64,000 nt of DNA from Actinomycetospora straminea (GTDB taxonomy: Bacteria > Actinomycetota > Actinomycetes > Mycobacteriales > Pseudonocardiaceae). Each line of letters opens with the position of its first letter. Within the stretch, counting starts at the first letter, position 1. The translations under genes and the position numbers were made by a program. Positions 42,204 to 51,060 of the stretch are shown piece by piece. The stretch covers positions 558,001-622,000 of the forward strand of contig NZ_JAQZAN010000001.1 in the NCBI RefSeq assembly GCF_028737255.1. Reading direction: 5' to 3'. The notes under the pieces were generated by a model. The model ran no database searches. It was not told the origin of the DNA and was given only the letters and a program-made list of their open reading frames with translations.

Positions 42204-42808
42204 GTTCCGTCAACCGCGGACAGGTCGGCGCTGCGGACTCGTTCTCCGCGACCGTTGAGGCCGCTGCCAGTGACGCATCGTGAGCGGCCAATCCGGGGAA
42301 TCGGAGCACTGGTTACCACATCGCTGTAACTGGCCGTGCAGAAGCCGCAATTCAAGAACGAGTCCTCCGCAATCACAGAGCGTGAGTGAGAGTTGGTAGA
42401 TCACGCAACATGTCGTCCGCCGCCGGAGCCCGGCCGCTCTCTGTCGTTCACGCTATCGAGGCACAAGGTCGGTTTCGTTACACGCTCTGTCGTTGCGACC
42501 CGTCGTCCATGGGGGGGGATACTGACAAATGCTCGATCGCTGTCACCCATTTAGAGTACGATCAGGCCCGGGACGTGATGTAGCGCTTGGCGGCACTTCG
42601 GGTGGGGCCTGGCGCGGACACGTCGGAGCCGCCATCCGCGACATAGACGGTCCGACTGGGTGCACCATCTGCGGCTGCAGCGGCTTCGACACCGACGGTT
42701 CGTCGCCTGGGATGCGCGTCGGACCTCGCTCAACGGAGTCAAGAGGCCGTCTATCGACAGGCAGCTACGTTTGCGCTTGGTCTCTGTCCCTCGGGCCGTC
42801 GGTACTCT
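42204..42808. other. intergenic region between cargo operon and regulatory module
   Basis: About 600 bases with no credible gene on either strand, less GC-rich than the flanks. It must carry the promoter of the minus-strand polymer operon. A run of eight G lies at 42511-42518. Short open frames here have unnatural composition. Confidence 0.45.
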
Positions 42809-42826
42809 GAGTGCGGTACCGCACTC
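42809..42826. promoter_or_regulatory. palindromic operator 1 of the XRE repressor
   Basis: GAGTGCGGTACCGCACTC, a perfect 18-bp palindrome ending ten bases before the first gene of the regulator operon. Its AGTGCGG/CCGCACT arms recur at 44368-44384. Confidence 0.75.
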
Positions 42827-42836
42827 GGAGGATGAC

Positions 42837-43145
42837 ATGTTTAGCTTGACCGTCCGCTTTGACCTCAAAGACGAGGACGCAGCGCAGGGGTTCGACCGGC
42901 TCGTGGCCGAGACGGCCCCTGGCATCCGCGAGCAGGAGCCGGGCACGCTCTTGTACGCGGTGCACACGGTCGAGGACGCTCCGTTGGCCCGGGTCTTCTA
43001 CGAGGTGTACGCGGACCGCGACGCCTTCGAGGCGCACGAGTGTCAGCCGCACACGAAGCGCTTCCTCAGCGAGCGTGACCAGTACATCGTCGAGACGCGG
43101 GTGGAGTTCCTGACGCCCACTGGCGGCAAGAACCTCCCGCAGTGA
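42837..43145 (+). CDS. antibiotic biosynthesis monooxygenase (ABM) domain protein
   Basis: 102 residues of the ABM dimeric ferredoxin-like fold: FSLTVRFDLKDEDAAQGFDRL, IREQEPGTLLYAVHTVED, RVFYEVYADRDAFEAHE and KRFLSERDQYIVETRVEFL. The family includes YgiN-like quinol monooxygenases that act without cofactor. GGAGG lies before the ATG. Its stop overlaps the start of the XRE repressor gene, so it is co-expressed with the element's regulator; similar pairs occur in actinobacterial elements, but the role is not known. Confidence 0.85.
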   Translation: MFSLTVRFDLKDEDAAQGFDRLVAETAPGIREQEPGTLLYAVHTVEDAPLARVFYEVYADRDAFEAHECQPHTKRFLSERDQYIVETRVEFLTPTGGKNLPQ

Positions 43146-44338
43146 GCGCGCCGGGCGACCAGCGAGCCTTCGGCCAGCGCGTCGCGTTCCTGCGCAAGAA
43201 GCTTGGCCTGTCTCAGGCGGAGTTCGCCAGTCGGCTCGACCGCTCTGAGACGTGGCTAAGCCAGGTCGAGCGCGGCGCACGGCGGATCGACCGCATGAGC
43301 GTGCTCGAACGGCTCGCGGATGCTCTCGGTGTTCCGGTCGCCGAGCTGGCGCCGGACCAGAAGATCGTCCAGGCCGATGTCGAGCCGGCGGCGAGCGCCC
43401 TGAGCCTCGCGCTCTCGTCCAGCGACGCACTCCACGCGGTCTTGGCCGGCACGCGGCCGTTCGACGTGCGGGACCTCGACCGGCAAGCGGTCAAGGCGTG
43501 GGAGTACGCCCACGGGTCGCAGTACGACGAGCTGGCGACGCTCCTGACCGACCTCCTCCCCGAGCTGGAGCGCTCCGCGCGGAACGCCAGCGGCGACGAC
43601 GAGATCGTCGTCAACGTGGCCAAGGCACGGTCGTATCTCGCCGTGGCCGGCGTGCTGTCCAAGCTCGGCGAGACCGGCGCCGCGTGGGTCGCGGTCGACC
43701 GCGCCATCACGGCCGCGGAGAAGGCCGACGACCCGCTGCTGATGGCCGAGGGCGCGTTCCGGCTCGCGATCGTCTTCCAGGTCGCACGACGCTTCGACCT
43801 CGCCATCCGTGCCGCCGAGTCGGCGGCACACGCGCTCGACGAGCGAGCCGCCGAGGGCGACGCCCCCGCCATCGCGGTCCGTGGCGCGTTGAAGCTCCAG
43901 CTCGCGGTCGCCTCGGCGCGGCTGAACGACGCGCGCATGGCGTATCTCTACCTCGACGAGGCCCGGGCGGCAGCCGACGGGCTGGGCGAGGACCGGAACG
44001 ACTACGAGACCGAGTTCGGGCCGACGAATGTGCTCCTGCATGACGTGGCGGTGGCGGTCGAGCTGGGCGACGCAGGTCGTGCGCTCCGGGTCGCCGAGAC
44101 GGTCGACGCCTCCGGACTCTCCCCCGAGCGGCAGGGCCGGCTCCTCATTGACGTCGCTCGTGCGCAGGCCCAGCTTCGCCAGACAGACGCCGTTGTGGCG
44201 ACCCTGCGCCAGGGCCTCGACCTCGCTCCGCAGCAGTTCGAGAGCCATGCCCGTGTCCGCGAGCTGGTCGCCGACCTCGTCCAGAGCGACCGCACGGGCT
44301 CGCAGGAGCTTCGCGATCTGGCACAGCGAGTGACCTGA
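43142..44338 (+). CDS. XRE-family repressor with TPR-like sensor domain
   Basis: 398 residues. The HTH is FGQRVAFLRKKLGLSQAEFASRLDRSETWLSQVERG (cited in part) in residues ~9-45. The rest is a chain of helical repeats (AKARSYLAVAGVLSKLGETGAAW; AIVFQVARRFDLAIRAAESA) like the TPR-type domains of peptide-responsive or metabolite-responsive regulators. Palindromes with AGTGCGG arms stand before its own operon and before the Pra-like gene, fitting a repressor that silences itself and the transfer/replication operon. GTGA overlap with the preceding gene. Confidence 0.88.
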   Translation: MSAPGDQRAFGQRVAFLRKKLGLSQAEFASRLDRSETWLSQVERGARRIDRMSVLERLADALGVPVAELAPDQKIVQADVEPAASALSLALSSSDALHAVLAGTRPFDVRDLDRQAVKAWEYAHGSQYDELATLLTDLLPELERSARNASGDDEIVVNVAKARSYLAVAGVLSKLGETGAAWVAVDRAITAAEKADDPLLMAEGAFRLAIVFQVARRFDLAIRAAESAAHALDERAAEGDAPAIAVRGALKLQLAVASARLNDARMAYLYLDEARAAADGLGEDRNDYETEFGPTNVLLHDVAVAVELGDAGRALRVAETVDASGLSPERQGRLLIDVARAQAQLRQTDAVVATLRQGLDLAPQQFESHARVRELVADLVQSDRTGSQELRDLAQRVT

Positions 44339-44367
44339 CAAGACCACCCGAATAGACCCGCACAATT

Positions 44368-44393
44368 AGTGCGGCACCCGCACTTTAAGTGCG
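44368..44393. promoter_or_regulatory. operator 2 of the XRE repressor, before the Pra-like gene
   Basis: AGTGCGG-CAC-CCGCACT (44368-44384) followed by a further half-site AGTGCG (44388-44393). It lies 51-76 bases upstream of the Pra-like start, with the same arms as operator 1. Confidence 0.72.
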
Positions 44394-44443
44394 TACGCTC
44401 CTCGGTACCTGGGCACGCGTGCCCCTGTGACGAGGAGATGGTG

Positions 44444-44956
44444 ATGGCAGTCCCTTACGGGCAGAGGTTCCCGGTCGAGTTCGAGACGGTGTTCCCGCAG
44501 GGCGGGTTGATGATGGGCGAGGTCTCGGCGGTGACCGAGTACCAGTCGCGCGAGGACCGGGCGAAGGGCCGGCCCGTGCGTCAGCAGGTCGACGAGGAGA
44601 CCGGCAAGCGGATGTGGCGCGTGACGGTCTCGGACCCGTCGGCGACGCGCGAGGCCGACAAGTCGGTCTCGGTGACGGTGCTGGCCGAGCACCAGCCGGT
44701 GCCTCCGGACGGCATCGAGGTCGCGCCGGGCATCGTCGTCCGGCCGATCGAGTTCGAGGGCATGACCGCTGCCCCGAAGTTGGAAGGCCAGGGCGAGTAC
44801 AAGCGCCTCGGCTACACGTTGCGCGCGACCGGCATGCGGACCCCGGCGGGTCAGGGTGCGCCTGCTCCTCGCTCGTCGTCCCGCGGTTCCGGAGGGTCGG
44901 GCGCGAGCGCGACGCCCTCCAGCGGCCAGGACCCGACCGACGGGAAGGCCGCGTGA
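44444..44956 (+). CDS. pra: Pra-like plasmid replication/integration/excision activator
   Basis: 170 residues. AVPYGQRFPVEFETVFPQGG is the characteristic opening of the Pra family. VRQQVDEETGKRMWRVTVSD, VLAEHQPVPPDGIEV and PIEFEGMTAAPKLEG follow, ending in a Ser/Gly-rich disordered tail. In pSAM2/pMEA elements Pra activates the rep-xis-int operon. The ATG at 44444 is chosen because GAGGAG lies six bases upstream. An operator for the XRE repressor precedes it, so repression of pra would keep the element quiescent. Confidence 0.88.
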   Translation: MAVPYGQRFPVEFETVFPQGGLMMGEVSAVTEYQSREDRAKGRPVRQQVDEETGKRMWRVTVSDPSATREADKSVSVTVLAEHQPVPPDGIEVAPGIVVRPIEFEGMTAAPKLEGQGEYKRLGYTLRATGMRTPAGQGAPAPRSSSRGSGGSGASATPSSGQDPTDGKAA

Positions 44957-45213
44957 TGGCCGGCGTCGAGTCGCCCGAGCCCGGGATCGCGATGACGGTC
45001 GGCGTGCATGTCCGGCCCGACGCGCAGATGGGGTTCATCGTTCACGCCGACGAGGATCGCGTCACGCTCGACGTCGAGGAACGCACCGGGAGCCGGCTGA
45101 CGCTGTTCCTGCACTCCGGCGAGCTGGTCCGCCTCTCGGACTGCTTCGCCGCCGCCGTCGCGGAACTGTTGGCGGCCCAGCATGCGATCCGCGGAGCCTG
45201 CGGCTCCGTCTGA
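44956..45213 (+). CDS. small element-borne hypothetical protein
   Basis: 85 residues: AGVESPEPGIAMTVGVHVRP, then GFIVHADEDRVTLDVEERTG, RLTLFLHSGELVRLSDCFAA and a helical end. It is predicted as a small beta-sheet followed by a helix. The ATG overlaps the stop of pra (TGATG), so it belongs to the same operon. The family is common next to pra-like genes in actinobacterial elements, by my recollection; the role is unknown. Confidence 0.75.
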   Translation: MAGVESPEPGIAMTVGVHVRPDAQMGFIVHADEDRVTLDVEERTGSRLTLFLHSGELVRLSDCFAAAVAELLAAQHAIRGACGSV

Positions 45214-45370
45214 CTCGGCGCCGGGGCGGGTCCTGGCGACCAACCTCTCCCCGTCCCGGCGCCTTCGCCCCTCCGCACACGACGGTGCCGGAGCGCGTCG
45301 CCCACGGTAGTGACCGCGGGTCCCGCCGTCCCGGTCCGTCGTGTGCCTCCCGACCCCGGAAGGCACGACG

Positions 45371-45781
45371 ATGAGTTCCCCACCTCAGACCCCGCAACCA
45401 GTTCACACGCCCGAACCGGTCCTCTCTCGCCTGCGACGCGACGTCGGACCGGGACGCGAGTTCCACAACCCGGCGACCGTCCGACTCGTGCTGCGCCGGG
45501 TCCTCTTCGACGGCGACGGACCGCCGTCCTGGCGACAGCACGCCACGTGCGACGGCCTCGACGACCTGTTCTTCCCCGAGCCCTCCGATCCCGATGCGGT
45601 CGCCACCTGCCGCGCCGTGTGCGAGTTCTGCCCCGTCCAGGCGGCGTGCCTGGACGACGTCATGAGCTGGGAGCACTCGGGGCGACGTCACGGGGTCGTC
45701 GCCGGCTTGACGCCCACCGAGCGGACCCGGCTCGCCCGTGAGCAGCGCGGCGAGCCCGACCTGGGAGGTGCGGTCGCATGA
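45371..45781 (+). CDS. WhiB-like Fe-S transcription factor
   Basis: 136 residues. The four cluster cysteines are in HATCDGLDDLFFPEP and in CRAVCEFCPVQAAC, spaced as in the WhiB family. A variant of the usual turn (HSGRRHGVVAGLT) precedes the basic DNA-contact tail. Extra N-terminal ~60 residues are unusual for Wbl proteins. GGAAGG is upstream of the ATG. As part of the element it may tie transfer to redox or developmental state, or modulate host sigma factor activity. Its stop overlaps the next start by four bases. Confidence 0.88.
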   Translation: MSSPPQTPQPVHTPEPVLSRLRRDVGPGREFHNPATVRLVLRRVLFDGDGPPSWRQHATCDGLDDLFFPEPSDPDAVATCRAVCEFCPVQAACLDDVMSWEHSGRRHGVVAGLTPTERTRLAREQRGEPDLGGAVA

Positions 45782-45999
45782 GCACCCCGAAGGCGGAACC
45801 GATCGTGTCCGACCGCTGCGAGGTCTGCCGGGCGCGGATCGAGCGACGCCGCAACGCACCTCGCCGGTGCCCTGACCACCTCGATCAGGCCGCCCTGTTC
45901 GACGCCGCTCCGCTGCGTCGTCGTGCGGCCACCCGTCGGGCCGTACTCGGCACCGCTCGATCCCCGCGCACCGGTCGATCGTCCCCACAGGAGCCGTAG
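45778..45999 (+). CDS. small putative Zn-ribbon protein
   Basis: 73 residues. DRCEVCRARIERRRNAPRRC followed by PDH offers Cys-x2-Cys and Cys-x2-His pairs suited to a zinc site; the C-terminus is Arg-rich and probably binds nucleic acid. The ATG overlaps the WhiB stop, and its own stop directly abuts the FtsK gene. A role with TraB or Rep is plausible but unproven. Confidence 0.7.
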   Translation: MSTPKAEPIVSDRCEVCRARIERRRNAPRRCPDHLDQAALFDAAPLRRRAATRRAVLGTARSPRTGRSSPQEP

Positions 46000-47535
46000 A
46001 TGTTCACGCACCAGCCCTTCCGCGGCTCGACGATCCGACGTCGCGCCGACGTCCAGCGCACGGCGATCGTGCGGGAGCCCGACACCCTCTCCAGCCGTCT
46101 CGGGCTCGCCGCCGGGCGTGGTCTGTTCCGCCTGGCTCTGCTGGCGGTGTGGGCCGCCGTGATGGCGATCTGGCTGCTGGCCTACGTTCCGATCCTCGGG
46201 GCCGTCGTCGCCCTGGCGGTGCTCCTCGGCGCCATGCAGGGCGTCGCCGGCTTCCTGGCGGTCCTGGCGGTCGCGCTGGCTGCCGGCGTCACGTGGTGGT
46301 GGTCGCACGGTGCGTCGTTCGATCGCCTGATCTCCTCGCGGGTGTTCCGGTTCGGCCGGCGCATCCGGTACCGAAGCGGCTTCGCCGACCTCATGGCCTC
46401 GGCCGGCCTCCAGGCACGCGACGCCTCCGCCCGTCTCGTCGTGCCCCGGCTGCTGTGGTGCCGCCTCGGTCCGCACGCCGATCTGCTCACCGTCCAGCTC
46501 TGCCCCGGCGTGACGCGGGAGGACCTCGAGGAGCGGACCGACGAGCTGCGCTCCGAGTTCCGGGCCCTCGACGTCCGGGTGCTCGCCCACCGGCGACGCG
46601 GCTGGGTGTGGCTGCGCGTGATCTGCGCGGACACGCTGATGGAGCCGACCGCTCCCCCGAGCTCGGCGCACGCCGTCGACCTGGAAGCGCTCCCGCTCGG
46701 GCGCCGGGAGGACGGCTCGCCCTGGCGGCTGCGGCTGCTCGGGCGGCACGTGCTGATGGCCGGCGCCTCCGGCTCGGGCAAGTCGTCGATGGTCGCCGGC
46801 CTCCTGGTCGCGCTCGCCCCGGCGATCCGCGACGGCCTCGTGCGCGTCATCGGGATCGATCCGAAGGGCGGCATGGAGTTCGGCATGTACGCCGAGCTGT
46901 TCCACCTCCTGGCCGCCGACAGCGACGAACACCTCGTCGTCGGTCTGGAGGCCGCGGCCGCGCTGACCGCGCAGCGCACCCGTGAACTGCGCTCCCGAAC
47001 GCGTCAGCACGTGCCGACGACCGCCGAGCCGTTCTACGTCGTCCTCGTCGACGAGGTGGCCTCCCTGACCACCTACATCGCCGATCGCACGCTGCGCAGC
47101 CGTGCTCAGGCCGCGCTCGGGCAGCTGCTCACCAAGGGCCGCGCCCCGGGCGTCTCAGTCGTCGGATGCGTGCAGGACCCGCGCAAGGAGGTCGTTGACC
47201 TGCGCGGGCTGTTCACCACGCGCGTCGGGCTGCGGATGACGGAGAAGACCGAGGTCGCGATGGTCCTCGGCGACGGCGCCCGGGACCGGGGCGCGCGCTG
47301 CGACCAGATCAGCGCGCTGACGCCGGGCATCGGCTACGTGGTCGACGACGAGGGCCAGACGCTCACCAAGGTCCGGTCGGTCTACGTGGACGACGAGCAG
47401 ATGCGCTGGCTCGCCCGCACCTACCCGAGCCCGACCCGCGAGGACATCTCATCGGTGATCCCCGTTCAGCGCGACGAGCCCGCCCCGCGCAAGAAGGCCA
47501 AGAGCGCCCCGACGAAGGGCGGTGAGTCCTCGTGA
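46000..47535 (+). CDS. traB: FtsK/SpoIIIE-domain DNA translocase (TraB-like transfer protein)
   Basis: 511 residues. Two membrane helices lie in the first ~110 residues (LALLAVWAAVMAIWLLAYVP; GVAGFLAVLAVALAAGVTWW). Walker A is GASGSGKSS (255-263) and Walker B is VVLVDE (ending ~352). In AICEs a single TraB hexamer moves double-stranded DNA between hyphae without a relaxase. The ATG abuts the preceding stop, and the end overlaps the Rep start, so expression is coupled to replication. Confidence 0.9.
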   Translation: MFTHQPFRGSTIRRRADVQRTAIVREPDTLSSRLGLAAGRGLFRLALLAVWAAVMAIWLLAYVPILGAVVALAVLLGAMQGVAGFLAVLAVALAAGVTWWWSHGASFDRLISSRVFRFGRRIRYRSGFADLMASAGLQARDASARLVVPRLLWCRLGPHADLLTVQLCPGVTREDLEERTDELRSEFRALDVRVLAHRRRGWVWLRVICADTLMEPTAPPSSAHAVDLEALPLGRREDGSPWRLRLLGRHVLMAGASGSGKSSMVAGLLVALAPAIRDGLVRVIGIDPKGGMEFGMYAELFHLLAADSDEHLVVGLEAAAALTAQRTRELRSRTRQHVPTTAEPFYVVLVDEVASLTTYIADRTLRSRAQAALGQLLTKGRAPGVSVVGCVQDPRKEVVDLRGLFTTRVGLRMTEKTEVAMVLGDGARDRGARCDQISALTPGIGYVVDDEGQTLTKVRSVYVDDEQMRWLARTYPSPTREDISSVIPVQRDEPAPRKKAKSAPTKGGESS

Positions 47536-49220
47536 CCGACGACGGCGAGGTGGTGGCCGGCGCGAGCACGCCGGCCGAGCGGTCGGTGCTCCCGATGGCT
47601 GCTGACGTGGCCCGGGCGATGGCCGCTGAGCATGGCGTCTGCATCCGGCCGGTGGCGCTGCGGCGGATCGACACCCAGGCCGGCCGCACCGAGGTCGTGC
47701 CCGTCGCGTGCGGGTCGACGCGGGAGGACGTCTGCGGCCCGTGCGCGGTGAAGGCCCGGACCCTGCGCATGGCGCAGTGTCGCGAGGGGTGGCACCTCGA
47801 CGAGGAGCCCGACCTGTCCCCGCGCGAGCCGACCGACGAGGAGAAGGAGATCGTCGGCGCGCGGGCCGATCTCGTGGTGGCCTACCGCGCGGCCCGGGAA
47901 CGCGGTGACGACGAGACGGCCGAGGAGCTGGCGGAGCAGGTCGAGGACCTGGACGAGCAGTTGCGGGCGCTCGGAGTGCGCGGCCGGCTGGCTCCCCTTG
48001 ACCCGCCGGAACGGGCACGCCGCAAGCGGTCCACCCGACGACGTCAGGACGCCCCGAACCTCCCGCGGCGGCCGGTGGAGGACCGCACCGTCGGACAGAC
48101 CTTCGGCGCCGGTCGCTACCGGCCCTCGACGTTCGTCACCTGGACGCTGGGCAGCTACGGCCGGGTCCGCGAGGACGGGACGCCGGTGGACCCGGCGAGC
48201 TACGACTACCGGCGTGCGGCCCGCGACGCGATCCACTTCGCGGCCCTGCTCGACCGGCTGTGGCAGAACACCCGGCGCTGCGTCGGGTGGGAGGTCCAGT
48301 ACTTCGGCACCGTCGAACCGCAGCGCCGGGGCGCTCCGCATTTCCACGCTGCCGTCCGGGGCTCGATCTCCCGCACCGACGTGCGTGCGATCACCGAGGC
48401 GACCTATCACCAGGTGTGGTGGCCCGCGCACGACCAGGCCGTCCACACCGCCGACCGCCCGCCCCAGTGGGACGCGGTCCGGCGGGTGTTCACCGACCCG
48501 GACACGGGAACGGCCCTGCCCTCCTGGGACGACGCCTGCGACGCCGTCACCGAGCCCGCGCACGTCGTGCGCTTCGGGGAGCAGGTGCACGTGAAGGGCA
48601 TCCTCGGCGGCACCGAGGACGCCGGGCGCCACATCGGCTACCTAACCAAGTACCTGACGAAGAGTGTCAGCCATGCCGCCAGGCTCTCGGCCGCGGCCAA
48701 GGGCGAGGAGCAGGAGGAGCAGGCGCGGCCGGTGAGCGACCGCCAGCGCGCCCACGCCCGCCGGCTGCACGCCGAGCTGGCCATGACGCCGTGCTCGCCC
48801 CGCTGTGCGGTGTGGCTGCTCTACGGCGTGACACCAAAGGGCGCCGGCGCCCGCACGACGCCCGGTGTCTGTCGCGGCAAGGCGCACCGCGCGGAGACGC
48901 TCGGGCTCGGTGGACGTCGGGTCCTCGTCTCGCGGAAGTGGTCGGGCAAGACCCTCGACGACCACCGCGCCGACCGGACCGCGTTCGTTCGGCAACTGCT
49001 CGCCGACGCCGGGATCACCCCCACGACCCGGACCACCACCGGCGATCCGGCGGTGCGCTGGGAGCCGACCCGGCCGAACGATCCGGACGTGCCTGGACGC
49101 CCGGTGCTGCTCCTGGCTGCGATCGCCGAACGCCAGCGATGGCGCGCGGAGTACACCGCGGCCCAGCTCGCAGCTTCGGGAGACCTCCCGTGTTCGGCAA
49201 TCGACGGAGCGGCGGCGTGA
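47532..49220 (+). CDS. repSA: RepSA-like replication initiator
   Basis: 562 residues. FVTWTLGSYGRVREDGTPVD, CVGWEVQYFGTVEPQRRGAP, then HFHAAVRG (H270, H272) form a HUH-like metal motif, and IGYLTKYLTKSVSHAARL contains a candidate catalytic tyrosine. An N-terminal Cys-rich part (VACGSTREDVCGPCAVK) may bind zinc. This matches the RepSA family of AICEs that launches rolling-circle-type replication before transfer. Start overlaps traB, stop overlaps xis. Confidence 0.9.
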   Translation: MTDDGEVVAGASTPAERSVLPMAADVARAMAAEHGVCIRPVALRRIDTQAGRTEVVPVACGSTREDVCGPCAVKARTLRMAQCREGWHLDEEPDLSPREPTDEEKEIVGARADLVVAYRAARERGDDETAEELAEQVEDLDEQLRALGVRGRLAPLDPPERARRKRSTRRRQDAPNLPRRPVEDRTVGQTFGAGRYRPSTFVTWTLGSYGRVREDGTPVDPASYDYRRAARDAIHFAALLDRLWQNTRRCVGWEVQYFGTVEPQRRGAPHFHAAVRGSISRTDVRAITEATYHQVWWPAHDQAVHTADRPPQWDAVRRVFTDPDTGTALPSWDDACDAVTEPAHVVRFGEQVHVKGILGGTEDAGRHIGYLTKYLTKSVSHAARLSAAAKGEEQEEQARPVSDRQRAHARRLHAELAMTPCSPRCAVWLLYGVTPKGAGARTTPGVCRGKAHRAETLGLGGRRVLVSRKWSGKTLDDHRADRTAFVRQLLADAGITPTTRTTTGDPAVRWEPTRPNDPDVPGRPVLLLAAIAERQRWRAEYTAAQLAASGDLPCSAIDGAAA

Positions 49221-49426
49221 GCGCCCGGGTTCCGGCACCGCGTTGGCCGGTGGAGAAGCTGACCGTCGAGCAGGTCTGCGACGAGCTGCAGGTCGCGCGC
49301 TCGACCTTCTACCAGTGGCGCCAGCTCGGAAAGGCGCCGAAGTGCATCCGGCTCCCGAACGGTGCCATTCGCGTCCGTCGGGCCGATCTCGACGCCTGGC
49401 TCGACGGCTGCGAGGTCCCGGCCTGA
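49217..49426 (+). CDS. xis: excisionase (Xis), MerR-like HTH
   Basis: 69 residues: WPVEKLTVEQVCDELQVARS, then TFYQWRQLGKAPKCIRLPNG and AIRVRRADLDAWLDGCEV. This is the winged-helix excisionase type found between rep and int in AICEs. GTGA overlap with rep; its stop overlaps the integrase ATG. It directs the integrase to excise the element. Confidence 0.92.
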   Translation: MSARVPAPRWPVEKLTVEQVCDELQVARSTFYQWRQLGKAPKCIRLPNGAIRVRRADLDAWLDGCEVPA

Positions 49427-50811
49427 TGGCGCCGGAACGAGAGACCACGCTCGACGTTCGGGTGTGGGGCGTGAAGAAGCGCGAGGGCGCCCGCGGCACG
49501 ACGTACCGCGTGCGGTGGATCGTCGCCGGCCACGAGTGGCACGACTCGTTTCCGCACCCCAAGCAGGCCGACGGGTTCCGCTCCGAGCTGGTGAGCGCGA
49601 TCCGGCGCGGGGAGCCGTTCGACCTGGCGACCGGCCGGCCCGTGTCATCAGCGCCCGAGGTCGCCGTGGTGACCTGGTTCGAGCTGGCGTGCGACTACGT
49701 CGACATGAAGTGGCCCCGTCAGGCCGGCAAGAGCCGGCGCGGCATCGCGGAGTCGCTGACCACGACGACGCCGGTTCTCCTGACCACCGACCGCGGCCGG
49801 CCGGACGACGACGTCCTGCGGGCCACGCTCTACGCCTGGGCCTTCAACGCGCCCGTTCGCGCCGCCGGCCCGCCCGCTGACGAGGAGATGGCCGCGGCGG
49901 CGCGCTGGCTGGCTCAGCACACGGTGCCGGTCTCGGCGCTGGCCGACACCGTGCTCGTGCGTGCCGTCCTGGACCGCTTCACGTTGCGGCTCGACGGGAC
50001 GCCGGCCAGCGCGAGCACCGTGACCCGCAAGCGCGCCACGTTCTTCAACATTGTCGAGTACGCGGTGGAACGGGAGCTGCTGCGGTCCAACCCGCTGCGC
50101 ACGATCCGCTGGAGCGCGCCGAAGCTGGCCGACACGGTCAACCCGCGGGCGGTGGTCAACCCGGCGCAGGCACGCTCGCTGCTCGAGGCGGTGAAGGTGC
50201 AGGGCAAGGCCGGGCCAGCGCTGGTCGCGTTCTTCGCCGCGATCTACTACGCCGCCCTCCGCCCGGCCGAGGCCGTGGAGCTCCGCCGCGACGCGCTGAC
50301 GTTGCCCGAGGACGGCTGGGGCGAGCTGTACCTCACCGGCTCGGCCCCGGAGACCGGCCGCGCGTGGACCGGGCTCGCCACCCGCCGGGAGCCGCGCGGG
50401 CTCAAGCACCGAGGACGTCAGGACGTGCGGATCGTGCCCGCTCCCCCGCCGCTGGTCCGGCTGCTGCGCGACCACCTCGACAGCTTCGGCGTCGACCGGC
50501 AGGGCCGGCTGTTCCGTGGCGCTCGCGGTGGCCCGCTGGCCGGCAGCGTCTACCAGCGGGTCTGGCGCGACGCCCGCGAGAAGGCCCTGACGGCCTCGGA
50601 GGTGGCTTCACCACTCGCGCGCCGGCCCTACGACCTCCGGCACGCCGCCGTGTCGACCTGGCTGAACTCCGGTGTTCCGGCACCGCAGGTCGCCGAGTGG
50701 GCCGGGCACAGCGTGAACGTGCTCCTACGCGTCTACGCCAAGTGCATCGTCGGCCAGGAGGACGAGGCGCGTCGCCGAATCATCGAGGCGCTGGGCGAGG
50801 ACCCGTCATGA
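49426..50811 (+). CDS. int: tyrosine integrase
   Basis: 461 residues. The N-terminal arm-binding part (TTYRVRWIVAGHEWHDSFPH) and the core-binding helices are followed by the catalytic domain. R279 is in YYAALRPAEAVELR, R405 in RRPYDLRHAAVSTW, H428 in EWAGHSVNVLL, and the nucleophile Y437 follows. The usual first His of HxxR is Tyr, a frequent variant in actinobacterial integrases. It recombines the tRNA-Tyr attB with attP. A decayed att lies directly after the gene, where attP is expected in such elements. Confidence 0.94.
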   Translation: MAPERETTLDVRVWGVKKREGARGTTYRVRWIVAGHEWHDSFPHPKQADGFRSELVSAIRRGEPFDLATGRPVSSAPEVAVVTWFELACDYVDMKWPRQAGKSRRGIAESLTTTTPVLLTTDRGRPDDDVLRATLYAWAFNAPVRAAGPPADEEMAAAARWLAQHTVPVSALADTVLVRAVLDRFTLRLDGTPASASTVTRKRATFFNIVEYAVERELLRSNPLRTIRWSAPKLADTVNPRAVVNPAQARSLLEAVKVQGKAGPALVAFFAAIYYAALRPAEAVELRRDALTLPEDGWGELYLTGSAPETGRAWTGLATRREPRGLKHRGRQDVRIVPAPPPLVRLLRDHLDSFGVDRQGRLFRGARGGPLAGSVYQRVWRDAREKALTASEVASPLARRPYDLRHAAVSTWLNSGVPAPQVAEWAGHSVNVLLRVYAKCIVGQEDEARRRIIEALGEDPS

Positions 50812-50830
50812 TCCATCCGTATGCAGCATC

Positions 50831-50899
50831 GTCGGCCCCGTCGTCGCTGTTCAGCGAGGCAGCAATGAACGTTCGAAGCCCTCGCGAGGGGTTCGCAGT
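50831..50899. repeat. decayed att copy next to int
   Basis: 50831-50861 matches the 49-base tRNA-downstream part of attL/attR at 29 of 31 positions. 50869-50899 matches the tRNA 3' half at 24 of 31. The middle (second terminator arm and acceptor stem) is missing. It stands 20 bases after the integrase stop, where the active attR of a simpler element would be. Confidence 0.7.
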
Positions 50900-51060
50900 G
50901 AGGTGGTGCCCGTTTAGACCCGCGGTAGGGAAACGGGCCCATTGGTCCTGTGATTGTGCCCTGCGACAGACGGCGCGGTGTGAACGATCGAAGACTGAAA
51001 GGTCAAGGTTCGGCGCGTCCTTATAGGGCCAGGACAGGGACGAACAGCCGCAACGAAGTG

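Noticed and set aside
42386-42810. Small open frames on both strands between capA and the ABM gene
   Set aside because: No ribosome sites, unnatural composition and no resemblance to any family; treated as intergenic.
50831-50899. CRISPR-like or phage repeat after int
   Set aside because: The matches are to the att/tRNA sequence only, with no repeat-spacer periodicity.
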